Assembly (NCBI GenBank): GCA_030626465.1
Contig: DAOUOU010000030.1
Span: forward strand, 1 to 18,596
Direction: 5' to 3'
DNA length: 18,596 nucleotides
From: Bacteroidales bacterium
GTDB taxonomy: Bacteria > Bacteroidota > Bacteroidia > Bacteroidales > UBA10428
Both the position numbers and the translations under genes were made by a program. The notes under the pieces are model-generated. The model worked only from the letters and a program-made list of their open reading frames with translations, was not told where the DNA came from and searched no databases. Below, in pieces: positions 1 through 7,858 of this stretch; the stretch's first letter is position 1; every line of letters starts with the position of its first letter.

Positions 1-439
1 AACCAGCATTATAATTCAATCCCGGAAAACCCTGGTGACCACCCAGGATGGAATCATAGGCATAAAACTGATTGATGCGGTAACTTCTTTTAGACGATTG
101 ATCCACTTCCTGCAACAAGATGAAGTCAACGCTATCATTCGATGCCAGGATGGAACAAACTGCCTTAAAATTTTTCATCACATTCTCCCGGGTATCGCGA
201 ACATTCTTACCTCCGTCGTAGAAAAAATCCATGTTGGCTCCAAGGCCCGCATAGCCGGTATTCCAAATCAGAGACGAATACAGGGTATCAACACAGATCG
301 TATCAGCCACAAGGGCAGAAAACAACCCGATCCTGTCTTTGGGCCTGTATTCAACAACCGTAAAAAACAATAGGAAAAGAATGAATAAAAAAACAGGAAT
401 GAATAGTATTCTTACAATTACCGAGACAGTTTTCTTCAT
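1..439 (-). CDS. Endonuclease/exonuclease/phosphatase family protein, N-terminal part (runs off left edge)
   Basis: Reading the minus strand from the ATG at 439 gives 146 codons with no stop, so the gene continues past the window edge. Residues about 5-27 form one hydrophobic membrane anchor or uncleaved signal. The rest resembles the start of the EEP (DNase I-like) hydrolase fold: WNTGYAGLG at 59-67 supplies the first conserved Asn (N60), and FILLQEVD at 106-113 carries the catalytic, metal-binding Glu (E111). EEP enzymes cut phosphodiester or phosphoester bonds; the substrate cannot be told from this part, and the His/Asp catalytic residues lie outside the window. The anchor suggests action in or beyond the cytoplasmic membrane. 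It diverges from the outer-membrane gene at 541, about 100 bp away. The family call is solid; the function is open. Confidence 0.82.
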   Translation of the reverse strand, partial: MKKTVSVIVRILFIPVFLFILFLLFFTVVEYRPKDRIGLFSALVADTICVDTLYSSLIWNTGYAGLGANMDFFYDGGKNVRDTRENVMKNFKAVCSILASNDSVDFILLQEVDQSSKRSYRINQFYAYDSILGGHQGFPGLNYNAG

Positions 440-540
440 CGTATAAGGATTAAAGAACGAATATCGAACAAAAAACATCTTCTTTAAGGAATTTCCCAAA
501 TTTATTATAATTTTCCTGTTTGAAACCATTTCTCCCTGCA

Positions 541-1890
541 ATGAAACATGCTTGCCTCTACTTGTTTCTATTTTCCCTGCTATTGAGTATCTCTGCAAAT
601 GGTCAGGAACCTGACTCAATCAGTAAACCAAAAGAAAAAACCATAGATGGCTGGTCATTGGGTGTTGTGCCGGTTATTGCTTACGATAGCGACGTTGGCT
701 TTAGATTTGGCGGTGTGGTAAACTTTTATGATTTCGGCGATGGAACCATCTATCCCGGTTACCGGCACTCTCTTTACTTTGAATATTCTTTAACTACCAA
801 AGGAAGTGGTATTGCCCAGTTTCTCTACGACTCGGAATATCTTATACCCAGGGTGCGTATCTCAGCCGAAGCCAGCTATCTGACTGAGCGTGCTTTGGAT
901 TTTTATGGTTTTAATGGTTATGAGGCTTTGTATGACAGCAAGTTCGAAGATGACTCGGAAGACAATCCGGAATACTTATCACGTATATTTTACAGGCAGG
1001 AACGCAAATTGTTGCGCCTGAGAACAGATTTTCAGGGACGATTTTTCAGTGATAAATTTCGCTGGCTGGCGGGTGTTTCACACTACCGTATTCAAACAGA
1101 TACTGTCGATATTGATCGCTTAAACAAAGGAAAGCCGGAGGATAAAAAATTACCCGCTATTGGAGGCGGATTATATGGCGACTATGTAAACTGGGATATA
1201 ATTCCTGATGATCAGGTATACGGCGGCAACAACACCTTTTTGAAAGCAGGATTGGTATATGATACGCGCGATAATGAGCCCAATCCTATGCGTGGTCTGT
1301 GGACAGAGATCATCTTCCACTGGGCACCGGAATTTATGGGAAATGGCGAGTATGCTTTTTCGAAGATCGGGATCACCCATCGTCAATACTTTACCCTGGT
1401 ACCTGACCGCTTGTCTTTTGTATACCGCTTGGGATACCAGGCAAAACTTACAGGGAATATGCCCTATTACATGCTTCCGTTTTTTATGAACGGAGGGTAC
1501 TCTCTCGATCGTGATGCACTGGGAGGAGCCAAGAATCTCAGGGGTATTTTGCGTAATCGTATTGTGGGTGAAGATTACCTCTTCGGTAACCTTGAATTCA
1601 GATGGATATTCTTAAAAACCATTCTCTGGAATCAGAACATCTATCTTGCACTGAATACATTCAGCGATTTTGGTATGGTCACCGGGAAATACCAGATCGA
1701 TATATCAGGAGTACCGGAAGAATCTCTCTTTTTGTTTCCCGATGAAAAAGAAAAACTGCATATCAGCTATGGTGCCGGATTGCATATTGCACTCAATCAG
1801 AATTTTATTGTGGCTGTCAATTTTGGCCTCGCAACCGATAAAAGCGACGGGAAATCAGGATTGTATATTGGTCTGAACTGGCTATTCTAA
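541..1890 (+). CDS. Omp85/BamA-TamA-type outer-membrane beta-barrel protein without POTRA domains
   Basis: This 449-residue protein is predicted to sit in the outer membrane. The reading frame opens at a TTG at 520, but the ATG at 541 starts directly on a signal peptide (MKHACLYLFLFSLLLSISAN, cleavage near GQ), so I use 541. The second half has Omp85 surface-antigen signatures: a strand with VYDTRDNEPNPMRG, then NLRGILRNRIVGE followed by GNLEFRW, corresponding to the conserved RG loop and next strand of BamA/TamA barrels. The chain ends GLYIGLNWLF, a C-terminal aromatic typical of barrels inserted by BamA. There is no room for the N-terminal POTRA repeats of true BamA, so it is unlikely to be the general insertase, which is at 13284-15779. 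An MFS gene follows after 19 bp, suggesting co-transcription. Substrate or partner is unknown. Confidence 0.8.
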   Translation: MKHACLYLFLFSLLLSISANGQEPDSISKPKEKTIDGWSLGVVPVIAYDSDVGFRFGGVVNFYDFGDGTIYPGYRHSLYFEYSLTTKGSGIAQFLYDSEYLIPRVRISAEASYLTERALDFYGFNGYEALYDSKFEDDSEDNPEYLSRIFYRQERKLLRLRTDFQGRFFSDKFRWLAGVSHYRIQTDTVDIDRLNKGKPEDKKLPAIGGGLYGDYVNWDIIPDDQVYGGNNTFLKAGLVYDTRDNEPNPMRGLWTEIIFHWAPEFMGNGEYAFSKIGITHRQYFTLVPDRLSFVYRLGYQAKLTGNMPYYMLPFFMNGGYSLDRDALGGAKNLRGILRNRIVGEDYLFGNLEFRWIFLKTILWNQNIYLALNTFSDFGMVTGKYQIDISGVPEESLFLFPDEKEKLHISYGAGLHIALNQNFIVAVNFGLATDKSDGKSGLYIGLNWLF

Positions 1891-1909
1891 ACATTAGATC
1901 TGATCTTTC

Positions 1910-3157
1910 ATGACAAGCAGGTATAGAAAAGACTGGCAATACTATAAGTTCTGTTTATACGGATTTCTTAAAAACCAAAGATTCTTTGAGCCATTCATTC
2001 TTCTGATATTTCTCCACGAAAAGGGATTGAACTATACACAAATAGGCACTCTCTATTCCATTCGCTTCATTCTTCGTACTCTTTTTGAAATTCCCAGTGG
2101 CATAGCAGCAGACGCAATGGGACGCCGGGGAACAATGCTTTTTTCCTATGGATTTTACATGGCATCATTTCTTGGGTACTATTTTGCCATATCCTTTCAT
2201 TGGCTGATCCTGCCAACCGTGCTTTTTGCCCTGGGTGATGCCTTCCGCACAGGAACACATAAGGCTATGATATTTGAATACCTCAAACAAAGAGGATGGC
2301 AGGATCAGAAAGTAAATTACTATGGCCATACAAGAGCATGGTCACAGACAGGATCAGCTATATCCTCGTTAGTGGCAACCGGACTTATTCTTCTTAGCAA
2401 CAACTTTAATTCTGTTTTTCTGTATTCCTTTGCTCCCTATACGCTTGGATTTTTGATTTTGGCCACTTATCCAAAATACCTCGACGGCCCCATAGCAAAA
2501 GGAAAACAAAACCTCAGGCTAAATCTTTCACAGATTATCAGGGATACCTTCCACTCCTTTGGTCGATTTGCAAATCTCAGATTAACAAGTAACCTTGCGT
2601 TGTTCAGTGGCTTTTACAATGCAGCGAAGGATTACCTGCAAATACTGATAAGTTCGGTTGTTGTTACACTACCTGTACTCCTTTCTTCAGAGAACTCGGA
2701 GAAAGAAAATACGATAGTCCTTATCGGACTTGTTTATTTTGTGCTCTATTTTCTCACTGCATCGGCTTCAAGAAATACCGGCAGAGTGAATGCACTGTTC
2801 AGAACAACACATGATTACCTCAATACTTCATTATTGGCCGGAATACTGGTTGGCTTGGGTGCCGGCATATTCTTCAGTTTTCGTATGGCTTATCCTGCTA
2901 TTGTTCTGTTTATACTGATTCTGGTCGTTGAGAATTTTCGTCGACCTGCAGGTGTAGCTGTTATTGCAGACCAATTCGATGAAAAAATTCTGGCATCTGT
3001 ATTATCCGCCGAATCTCAGCTTAGTTCAGTAACAGGGGCTGTATTCAGTTTCGGCATCGGGTTTATTGCAGATATTCTGGGCCCCGGACAGGCATTGATC
3101 ATTGCCTCCTTACTACTGTTTGTATTGTACCCATTCCTTCGAACAGGTAAACCATAA
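1910..3157 (+). CDS. MFS transporter
   Basis: A 415-residue, very hydrophobic protein of the major facilitator superfamily, expected in the cytoplasmic membrane with roughly 10-12 transmembrane helices. The loop between helices 2 and 3 carries the MFS motif A, GIAADAMGRRG at residues 64-74, and is preceded by FEIPSG, common in the Bacteroidota/Firmicutes MFS branch annotated generically as MFS transporter. MFS proteins move small solutes by proton coupling or facilitated diffusion; no substrate-specific motif is evident. The gene starts 19 bp after the outer-membrane barrel gene. An outer-membrane barrel plus an inner-membrane transporter could serve one transport task, but that is inference. 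The ATG at 1910 is the first in frame and has no Shine-Dalgarno sequence, as usual for the phylum. Confidence 0.85.
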   Translation: MTSRYRKDWQYYKFCLYGFLKNQRFFEPFILLIFLHEKGLNYTQIGTLYSIRFILRTLFEIPSGIAADAMGRRGTMLFSYGFYMASFLGYYFAISFHWLILPTVLFALGDAFRTGTHKAMIFEYLKQRGWQDQKVNYYGHTRAWSQTGSAISSLVATGLILLSNNFNSVFLYSFAPYTLGFLILATYPKYLDGPIAKGKQNLRLNLSQIIRDTFHSFGRFANLRLTSNLALFSGFYNAAKDYLQILISSVVVTLPVLLSSENSEKENTIVLIGLVYFVLYFLTASASRNTGRVNALFRTTHDYLNTSLLAGILVGLGAGIFFSFRMAYPAIVLFILILVVENFRRPAGVAVIADQFDEKILASVLSAESQLSSVTGAVFSFGIGFIADILGPGQALIIASLLLFVLYPFLRTGKP

Positions 3158-3197
3158 AGTGAAAGACGGTCCTTACTCTCCTGCCGATGACAAGAAT

Positions 3198-3230
3198 TTT
3201 GCAGAATGGGCACCTATTATGTTAACTTTG
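3198..3230 (+). promoter_or_regulatory. Putative Bacteroidota-type promoter of hisS
   Basis: TTTG at 3198-3201 and TAACTTTG at 3223-3230, separated by 21 bp, match the published Bacteroides -33 (TTTG) and -7 (TAnnTTTG) elements. The -7 box ends 22 bp before the hisS ATG at 3253, which would give a short leader. It lies in the 95-bp gap after the MFS gene, so hisS probably has its own transcription start. This is a pattern match only. Confidence 0.5.
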
Positions 3231-3252
3231 TAGCGTTTTAAACTGAACTGTA

Positions 3253-4644
3253 ATGCAAAAACCTTCAATACCAAAAGGCACACGCGATTTTACTATTTCC
3301 GAGATGGTGAGAAGGGAGTATATTTTCGATACTGTCAGAAAAGTTTTTAAGAAGTATGGCTATAGCTCCATAGAAACTCCTGCAATGGAAAACCTGTCGA
3401 CATTGCTTGGGAAATATGGTGAAGAAGGGGATAAATTGCTTTTCAAAATTTTAAATTCAGGCGATTTTCTGGCTAAAGCGGATATAAGCTTTATTAAAGA
3501 TCAGAAAACAAATCAATTTGCTCTGGAAATATCTAAGAAAGGTCTTCGATATGACTTAACAGTGCCATTTGCTCGTTTTGTTGTTCAACACCGAAACGAT
3601 ATTAAATTTCCCTTTAAGCGATATCAAATTCAACCCGTATGGAGAGCCGACAGACCACAAAAGGGAAGATATCAGGAATTTTATCAATGTGATGCTGATA
3701 TTATAGGTAGTGATTCCCTTCTTAATGAAGTTGAATTTATTCAACTTATAGATGATGTATTTAATGAACTAAATATTGGGGTGTCCATTAAACTGAATAA
3801 TAGAAAAATATTAGCGGGAATAGCTGAAGTAATTGGCACTCCTAATTCTCTTTCTGAAATAACAACTGCAATGGACAAATTAGAAAGGACTGGAAGAACT
3901 GGATTTGAAGAAGAATTAATTTCTAAGAATATACCTAAAGAAGCAATTGACGAATTATGTAGTTATATTTTTACTGGAAAACAAAGTTTTATAAGTGCTG
4001 ATTATACAAATGAAGATAAAATTAAACTCTTGGAAAGTTGGCTACTAGATTCTAATATCGGTCGAGAAGGAATAAACGAATTAAAAGAAATACTTACAAT
4101 TTTATCATCGTCTAATCCAAACCTTATAATTGACCTTGATTTGAAACTTGCAAGAGGTCTCAACTACTATACAGGAGCTATAATTGAAGTGAAGGCAGAT
4201 GATGTTGAGCTAGGAAGTTTATGTGGAGGAGGACGTTATGATAACCTTACAGGTATTTTTGGCCTTCCGGATGTATCAGGAGTAGGAATTTCTTTTGGAG
4301 CCGATCGTATTTATGATGTAATGGAACAACTGGATCTGTTTCCTTCAGAAGTAACTACATCAGCAAGTCTGTTAATTATTAACTTTGGAGAGAAAGAACA
4401 GATTAAGTGCCTTAAAATAATAAAAGAAATCAGAAAAGCTGGAATATCTGCTGAAATATACCCCGACACTATTAAATTTAAAAACCTTAAAAAACAGATG
4501 GATTATGCAAACATAAAACAAATACCATATGTCTTGTTTGTTGGAGAGGAAGAAATAAAAATTAAAAAGTTTACATTAAAGAATATGAACACAGGATACC
4601 AGGAAAAACTATCTGTTCCGGAATTAATCGAAAAGCTTCAGTAA
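3253..4644 (+). CDS. hisS: Histidine--tRNA ligase
   Basis: Charges tRNA-His with histidine in two steps using ATP, in the cytosol. The 463 residues show the class II HisRS layout. LRYDLTVPFARFV is at 98-110. Motif 2 spans about 129-150, with VWRADRPQKGRYQEF and then YQCDADI. The histidine-recognition segments are RGLNYYTG at 301-308 and GGGRYDNL at 325-332. Motif 3 is GVGISFGADRI at 343-353, and the anticodon-binding domain runs from about 373 to the end. The extra segment near 66-95 between motif 1 and LRYDLT, and the QCDADIIG form of motif 2, are the variant usual in Bacteroidota and nearer to eukaryotic/archaeal HisRS than to the E. coli enzyme. All catalytic motifs look intact. By eye the codons, especially 3720-4160 and 4380-4600, are more A/T-rich than in neighbouring genes. 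A good promoter precedes it. Confidence 0.96.
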   Translation: MQKPSIPKGTRDFTISEMVRREYIFDTVRKVFKKYGYSSIETPAMENLSTLLGKYGEEGDKLLFKILNSGDFLAKADISFIKDQKTNQFALEISKKGLRYDLTVPFARFVVQHRNDIKFPFKRYQIQPVWRADRPQKGRYQEFYQCDADIIGSDSLLNEVEFIQLIDDVFNELNIGVSIKLNNRKILAGIAEVIGTPNSLSEITTAMDKLERTGRTGFEEELISKNIPKEAIDELCSYIFTGKQSFISADYTNEDKIKLLESWLLDSNIGREGINELKEILTILSSSNPNLIIDLDLKLARGLNYYTGAIIEVKADDVELGSLCGGGRYDNLTGIFGLPDVSGVGISFGADRIYDVMEQLDLFPSEVTTSASLLIINFGEKEQIKCLKIIKEIRKAGISAEIYPDTIKFKNLKKQMDYANIKQIPYVLFVGEEEIKIKKFTLKNMNTGYQEKLSVPELIEKLQ

Positions 4645-4673
4645 GGTATTTTTCAGCTTAAACATTTTTTTAG

Positions 4674-4681
4674 TAAGTTTG
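4674..4681 (+). promoter_or_regulatory. Putative -7 promoter box upstream of the superoxide dismutase gene
   Basis: TAAGTTTG fits the Bacteroidota TAnnTTTG -7 element exactly and lies 31 bp before the ATG at 4713. The expected -33 TTTG is only represented by a T-run at 4649-4653, at about the right distance. The box makes independent transcription of the sod/DUF1571 pair plausible. Confidence 0.35.
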
Positions 4682-4712
4682 TTATCACAGTGGCTATTTC
4701 ATTGAATTTATT

Positions 4713-5432
4713 ATGAATAAGAGAGAATTTCTAAAGACAGGTATGATAGGTGCAATAGGGTTGGTCACTGTGCCTTCTTTAGCGCGAAGAAAGAATATAC
4801 TACTTTCCGGACAGAAGGAATTCCTGCTTCCCGAACTCCCATATGCTTATGATGCGCTTGAACCTTACATTGATAAAGAGACCATGATGGTGCATCACTC
4901 AAAGCATCATGCCGGGTATACTGCAAAATTCAATGCCGCTCTCAGGGCACTTCCGATAACGCCAAATACTGTCAGGGAGATCCTGGCAAATGCATCAAAC
5001 TACAGTGCTGCAATAGTCAATAACGGAGGAGGTTACCTGAATCATAAGATGTACTGGAAGTTCATGTCACCCAAAGGAGGTGGCGATCCCAGCGGTCCGG
5101 TGGCCGATGCCATCAAAAGAGATTTTGGTTCGTTTGAAAATTTTAAAGAACAGTTTAGCGCAGCGGCTAAAACACACTTCGGATCGGGTTGGGCATGGTT
5201 GATATGGCAGAAAGGTAATCTCAAAATTACTACAACCTCAAACCAGGACAATCCTTTCATGGATACTCTCCCGGAAGACCAGCGAGGTTTCCCTCTGCTC
5301 AACATCGATGTGTGGGAGCATGCCTATTATCTGAAATACCAGAACCGGCGAGGTGATTATGTTGATGCATTCTGGAATATTGTTAACTGGGAGTTTGTTA
5401 ATAAACGCCTGTCAAATGCTTCTAAGGCCTGA
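4713..5432 (+). CDS. sodA: Superoxide dismutase, Fe/Mn family with Mn-type signature, probably exported
   Basis: Converts superoxide to oxygen and hydrogen peroxide. All four metal ligands are present: H61 (in HHSKHH), H111 (in YLNHKMYW), D199 and H203 (in DVWEHAYY). The residues that separate Mn from Fe enzymes are Gly four before the second ligand (G107, where Fe enzymes have Gln) and Gln in SNQDNP (Q178), both Mn-like; a cambialistic enzyme is not excluded. Unlike cytosolic enzymes of about 200 residues, this one has 239. It starts MNKREFLKTGMIGAIGLVTV, a Tat-like signal with K-R in place of twin Arg, followed by PSLA as a possible cleavage region. I therefore expect a periplasmic or envelope location, which is inference. 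Its TGA overlaps the ATG of the next gene by one base (TGATG), implying translational coupling. The symbol is by family. Confidence 0.9.
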   Translation: MNKREFLKTGMIGAIGLVTVPSLARRKNILLSGQKEFLLPELPYAYDALEPYIDKETMMVHHSKHHAGYTAKFNAALRALPITPNTVREILANASNYSAAIVNNGGGYLNHKMYWKFMSPKGGGDPSGPVADAIKRDFGSFENFKEQFSAAAKTHFGSGWAWLIWQKGNLKITTTSNQDNPFMDTLPEDQRGFPLLNIDVWEHAYYLKYQNRRGDYVDAFWNIVNWEFVNKRLSNASKA

Positions 5433-6313
5433 TGTTCTCCTTTCTCATTGATACTTTCAAACCTTCAAGATTTTCACTTGCCGGTACTGTAATCCTTACA
5501 CTGTTCCTGTCATTTGCATACGAGTCCGATCCGGGAGTAGCGGTTCTGGAAAAGGTCTTTTCTATCAACCATTCTCTGAAAGGTGTTAAAGTAACAATGC
5601 TTATTAAGGAACGGATCAATGGTGAATACATTCATAAGAAAACAGATTTTAAGATTGCCTATAAGCCTTATAGGATCTACTTAAAACAGTATTATCCTCA
5701 CAAAGGATTAGAAATTCTTTATGTTGGAGGAGAAAACAACGGTAAAGCATTGATAAACCGTAACACAAAAACCATATCCAATATAAAGCTCGAACCACTG
5801 GGCAACATGATACGAAAGAATAATCACCATTCAATATACAGGGCCGGTTTTTCATACTTTCTCGAAGTGGTGGAAGATCTTTACAATAAATACGATGAGA
5901 CCGATGCAAATATCTGGCAGTACAAAGGTCTTGTAAAATACGCCGGTATCATTTGCTATAAAGTTGTCTTTACCAATGACAACTTCAAATACCTTCCTTA
6001 TAAAGTTGGTGATAATGAAACACTTGAGTCAATATCAAAAAAACTGAAGCTTTGCGACTATACGATCCTTGAAAAAAACTCTGAAATAAAATCATTCGAG
6101 AAACTGAAGCCCGGATCAACCATCATGGTCCCGTCAGATTATGCAAAGCAAATAATAGTCTATATAGATAAAAACCGTCAATTCCCAGTCGGTTTTAAAA
6201 CTTATGATGAGAAGGGACTTTTTCAGGATTACACTTACCTGAACTATGAACTGAACCCTGATTTTTCATCTCTCGATTTTAATAGCAATAACCCCAAATA
6301 TGGTTTCAACTGA
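5432..6313 (+). CDS. Secreted DUF1571 protein with an embedded LysM domain
   Basis: 293 residues. A hydrophobic stretch at about 14-30 is a signal peptide or anchor preceded by a basic residue. Residues about 45-185 resemble the DUF1571 family: a strand-rich region with KPYRIYLKQ, then ILYVGGENNGKALIN and IRKNNHHSIYRAGFSYFLE, the most conserved parts in Bacteroidota homologues. Residues about 189-236 look like a LysM peptidoglycan/GlcNAc-binding repeat (YKVGDNETLESISKKLKL, then N-rich and LKPGSTIMVP). The DUF1571 strands seem to resume after it (IIVYIDKNRQFPVGFKTYDE at 241-260), so LysM is inserted in the domain rather than appended. This suggests a periplasmic protein held at peptidoglycan. 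Its molecular activity is unknown. It overlaps sod by one base and is almost certainly translated with it. Confidence 0.78.
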   Translation: MFSFLIDTFKPSRFSLAGTVILTLFLSFAYESDPGVAVLEKVFSINHSLKGVKVTMLIKERINGEYIHKKTDFKIAYKPYRIYLKQYYPHKGLEILYVGGENNGKALINRNTKTISNIKLEPLGNMIRKNNHHSIYRAGFSYFLEVVEDLYNKYDETDANIWQYKGLVKYAGIICYKVVFTNDNFKYLPYKVGDNETLESISKKLKLCDYTILEKNSEIKSFEKLKPGSTIMVPSDYAKQIIVYIDKNRQFPVGFKTYDEKGLFQDYTYLNYELNPDFSSLDFNSNNPKYGFN

Positions 6314-6515
6314 TCGGCTTTGGATGTTTGCATGGTACTAAATTTATGCGTTTCAAACTATCTGATAATTATCTTTTGTAAACACTAAGTCTTTTTTCCT
6401 ATCATTGCAGCATAATTACCCGATCAATCGTCAAAAGATTATTCTTCATGAAACGAATATGAATTTTCATCATTCTAAATTCACACAAGGGAATGATTAA
6501 AATTTATATGAGTTC

Positions 6516-6560
6516 CTGAATGTATTATAAATTTTTGATACATTCAGAAATCAAAAATTT
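6516..6560 (+). promoter_or_regulatory. Two overlapping, mutually exclusive hairpins in the leader of the Lnb-like gene
   Basis: Hairpin 1 has perfect 10-base arms, CTGAATGTAT at 6516-6525 and ATACATTCAG at 6538-6547, with a 12-base loop. Hairpin 2 has perfect 11-base arms, AAATTTTTGAT at 6529-6539 and ATCAAAAATTT at 6550-6560, with a 10-base loop. They share 6538-6539 and each occupies the other's loop, so the two cannot form together as simple stems. Hairpin 2 ends 7 bases before the preferred ATG at 6568. The rest of the 254-bp gap from 6314 shows nothing I can name. Confidence 0.5.
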
Positions 6561-6567
6561 TAAACAG

Positions 6568-7782
6568 ATGAAAAAGATAGGTGTAATCAGTTCTCTTCTG
6601 TTTCTGCAAAGCTTGCTATTGCATTGTAATACAACTATCTATGGTCAGACCGGTTACCGTAATATCCAGGTTTCCTTATTGACAACCTCGCCGGGGGATA
6701 AACTGCATTCAGTGTTTGGACATAGTGCCGTAAGAGTTAAAAATTCGTATGACAATACCGATTTCGTTTACAATTACGGTACATTCGACTTCGATGATCC
6801 TTCCTTTTATTTTGGATTTATTCGCGGGAAACTGATGTACAGGCTTTCGAAAGCACCCTTTGATCTGGTCCTTCAGCAGGCTAAACTGGATAATCGTTCA
6901 CTTATTGAAACCACATTGAACTTGTCACCTGTCGAAAAATATGAAATGACTCAGTTTCTGGAAGTGAATTATTTGCCCCGGAACCGTGACTATTTATATG
7001 ATTTTCTCTATAACAATTGCTCCACCAAACTCCTTGAATTACTGTCGGTTTCCGTATCAGATAGTCTGGTTTACAACCAACTGGCAATACCCGGTATGAG
7101 CTTTCGCAAACTAATAAACATTTACCTTAAAGACAAACCATGGACAGATATGGGTGTGGATTTTCTGATGGGCCTGCCTGCCGACCGAAGAGCAAAGGGA
7201 AAAGATGTATCATTTTTACCGGATTATCTGCACCTCTTGATTAAGAATATTCACATAAAACAGGAATTTGGATTCGAAAAGAGCCTGGCCCTGCCTGACA
7301 ATGTATATTTTCAATACTATCCTTCAGATGTAAAACCATTGATCCATCCGGGCATAATACTATGGCCACTCACGCTTTGTTTGTTAATCTCACTGATTTT
7401 TGATACTTACATTCAGGGATTTTTCCGGATCTTCCGGAAGTTTGTTCTGATAAGCGCAGGTTCTCTGGGTGTGTTGATCTTATCTCTGTGGCTGTTAACC
7501 GATCATTATATCTTCAATTTTAATACGAACCTGCTATGGGCCAATCCTTTGCTATTACTCATAGTATTCCTTAAGGAATCACCGGGGCAGATGAATAGTA
7601 AAAAGTTCTTTATGCTGCTGGTTTATGGAACAACCCTTCTTGTTATGCTGGGAATTTTAACCACTATGCTGGTTGTAAGGAATTTTAACCTTACCGCTCT
7701 TGCCTCAATGATAGCAATAAGCCTGGTAAACAGAATCTATATTTTCAGAAAAATTTATAAGGATCCTTTCTACAAACCTTAG
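6568..7782 (+). CDS. DUF4105 membrane protein, putative lipoprotein N-acyltransferase (Lnb-like)
   Basis: 404 residues from the ATG at 6568; an upstream in-frame ATG at 6520 lies inside a hairpin and would put 16 charged residues before the signal peptide, so I reject it. Residues 1-26 are a signal peptide (cleavage near YGQ). A periplasmic domain at about 28-255 matches DUF4105, now named after the Bacteroides lipoprotein N-acyltransferase Lnb. VFGHSAVRV has the presumed catalytic H52, and DFLYNNCSTKL has the presumed catalytic C151, with the family's YNYGTFDFDDPSFYFGF in between. Five hydrophobic helices follow (about 258-282, 292-312, 322-338, 347-370, 373-392). Lnb adds the third, amide-linked acyl chain to the N-terminal cysteine of lipoproteins. 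Bacteroidota carry several DUF4105 paralogues, so the exact role here is not certain. It stands alone, with 76 bp to the next gene. Confidence 0.8.
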   Translation: MKKIGVISSLLFLQSLLLHCNTTIYGQTGYRNIQVSLLTTSPGDKLHSVFGHSAVRVKNSYDNTDFVYNYGTFDFDDPSFYFGFIRGKLMYRLSKAPFDLVLQQAKLDNRSLIETTLNLSPVEKYEMTQFLEVNYLPRNRDYLYDFLYNNCSTKLLELLSVSVSDSLVYNQLAIPGMSFRKLINIYLKDKPWTDMGVDFLMGLPADRRAKGKDVSFLPDYLHLLIKNIHIKQEFGFEKSLALPDNVYFQYYPSDVKPLIHPGIILWPLTLCLLISLIFDTYIQGFFRIFRKFVLISAGSLGVLILSLWLLTDHYIFNFNTNLLWANPLLLLIVFLKESPGQMNSKKFFMLLVYGTTLLVMLGILTTMLVVRNFNLTALASMIAISLVNRIYIFRKIYKDPFYKP

Positions 7783-7858
7783 TTAATTATTTGTCTTATC
7801 ACCATGGAATTAATTTTTTCTTCTTATCTTTTATTGTGCTTCTGCAATCCTGCTCGAA

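Noticed and set aside
35..373. Open plus-strand frame of 112 codons
   Set aside because: It is antisense to the EEP-family gene on the minus strand, which has clear motifs (WNTGY, LLQEVD); the plus frame has none.
6520..6567. Upstream ATG for the Lnb-like gene
   Set aside because: It lies in a hairpin arm and adds 16 mostly polar residues before a standard signal peptide that starts at 6568.
6613..6630. LLLHC as a lipoprotein signal in the Lnb-like protein
   Set aside because: His at -1 does not fit a lipobox, and cleavage near YGQ by signal peptidase I fits better.
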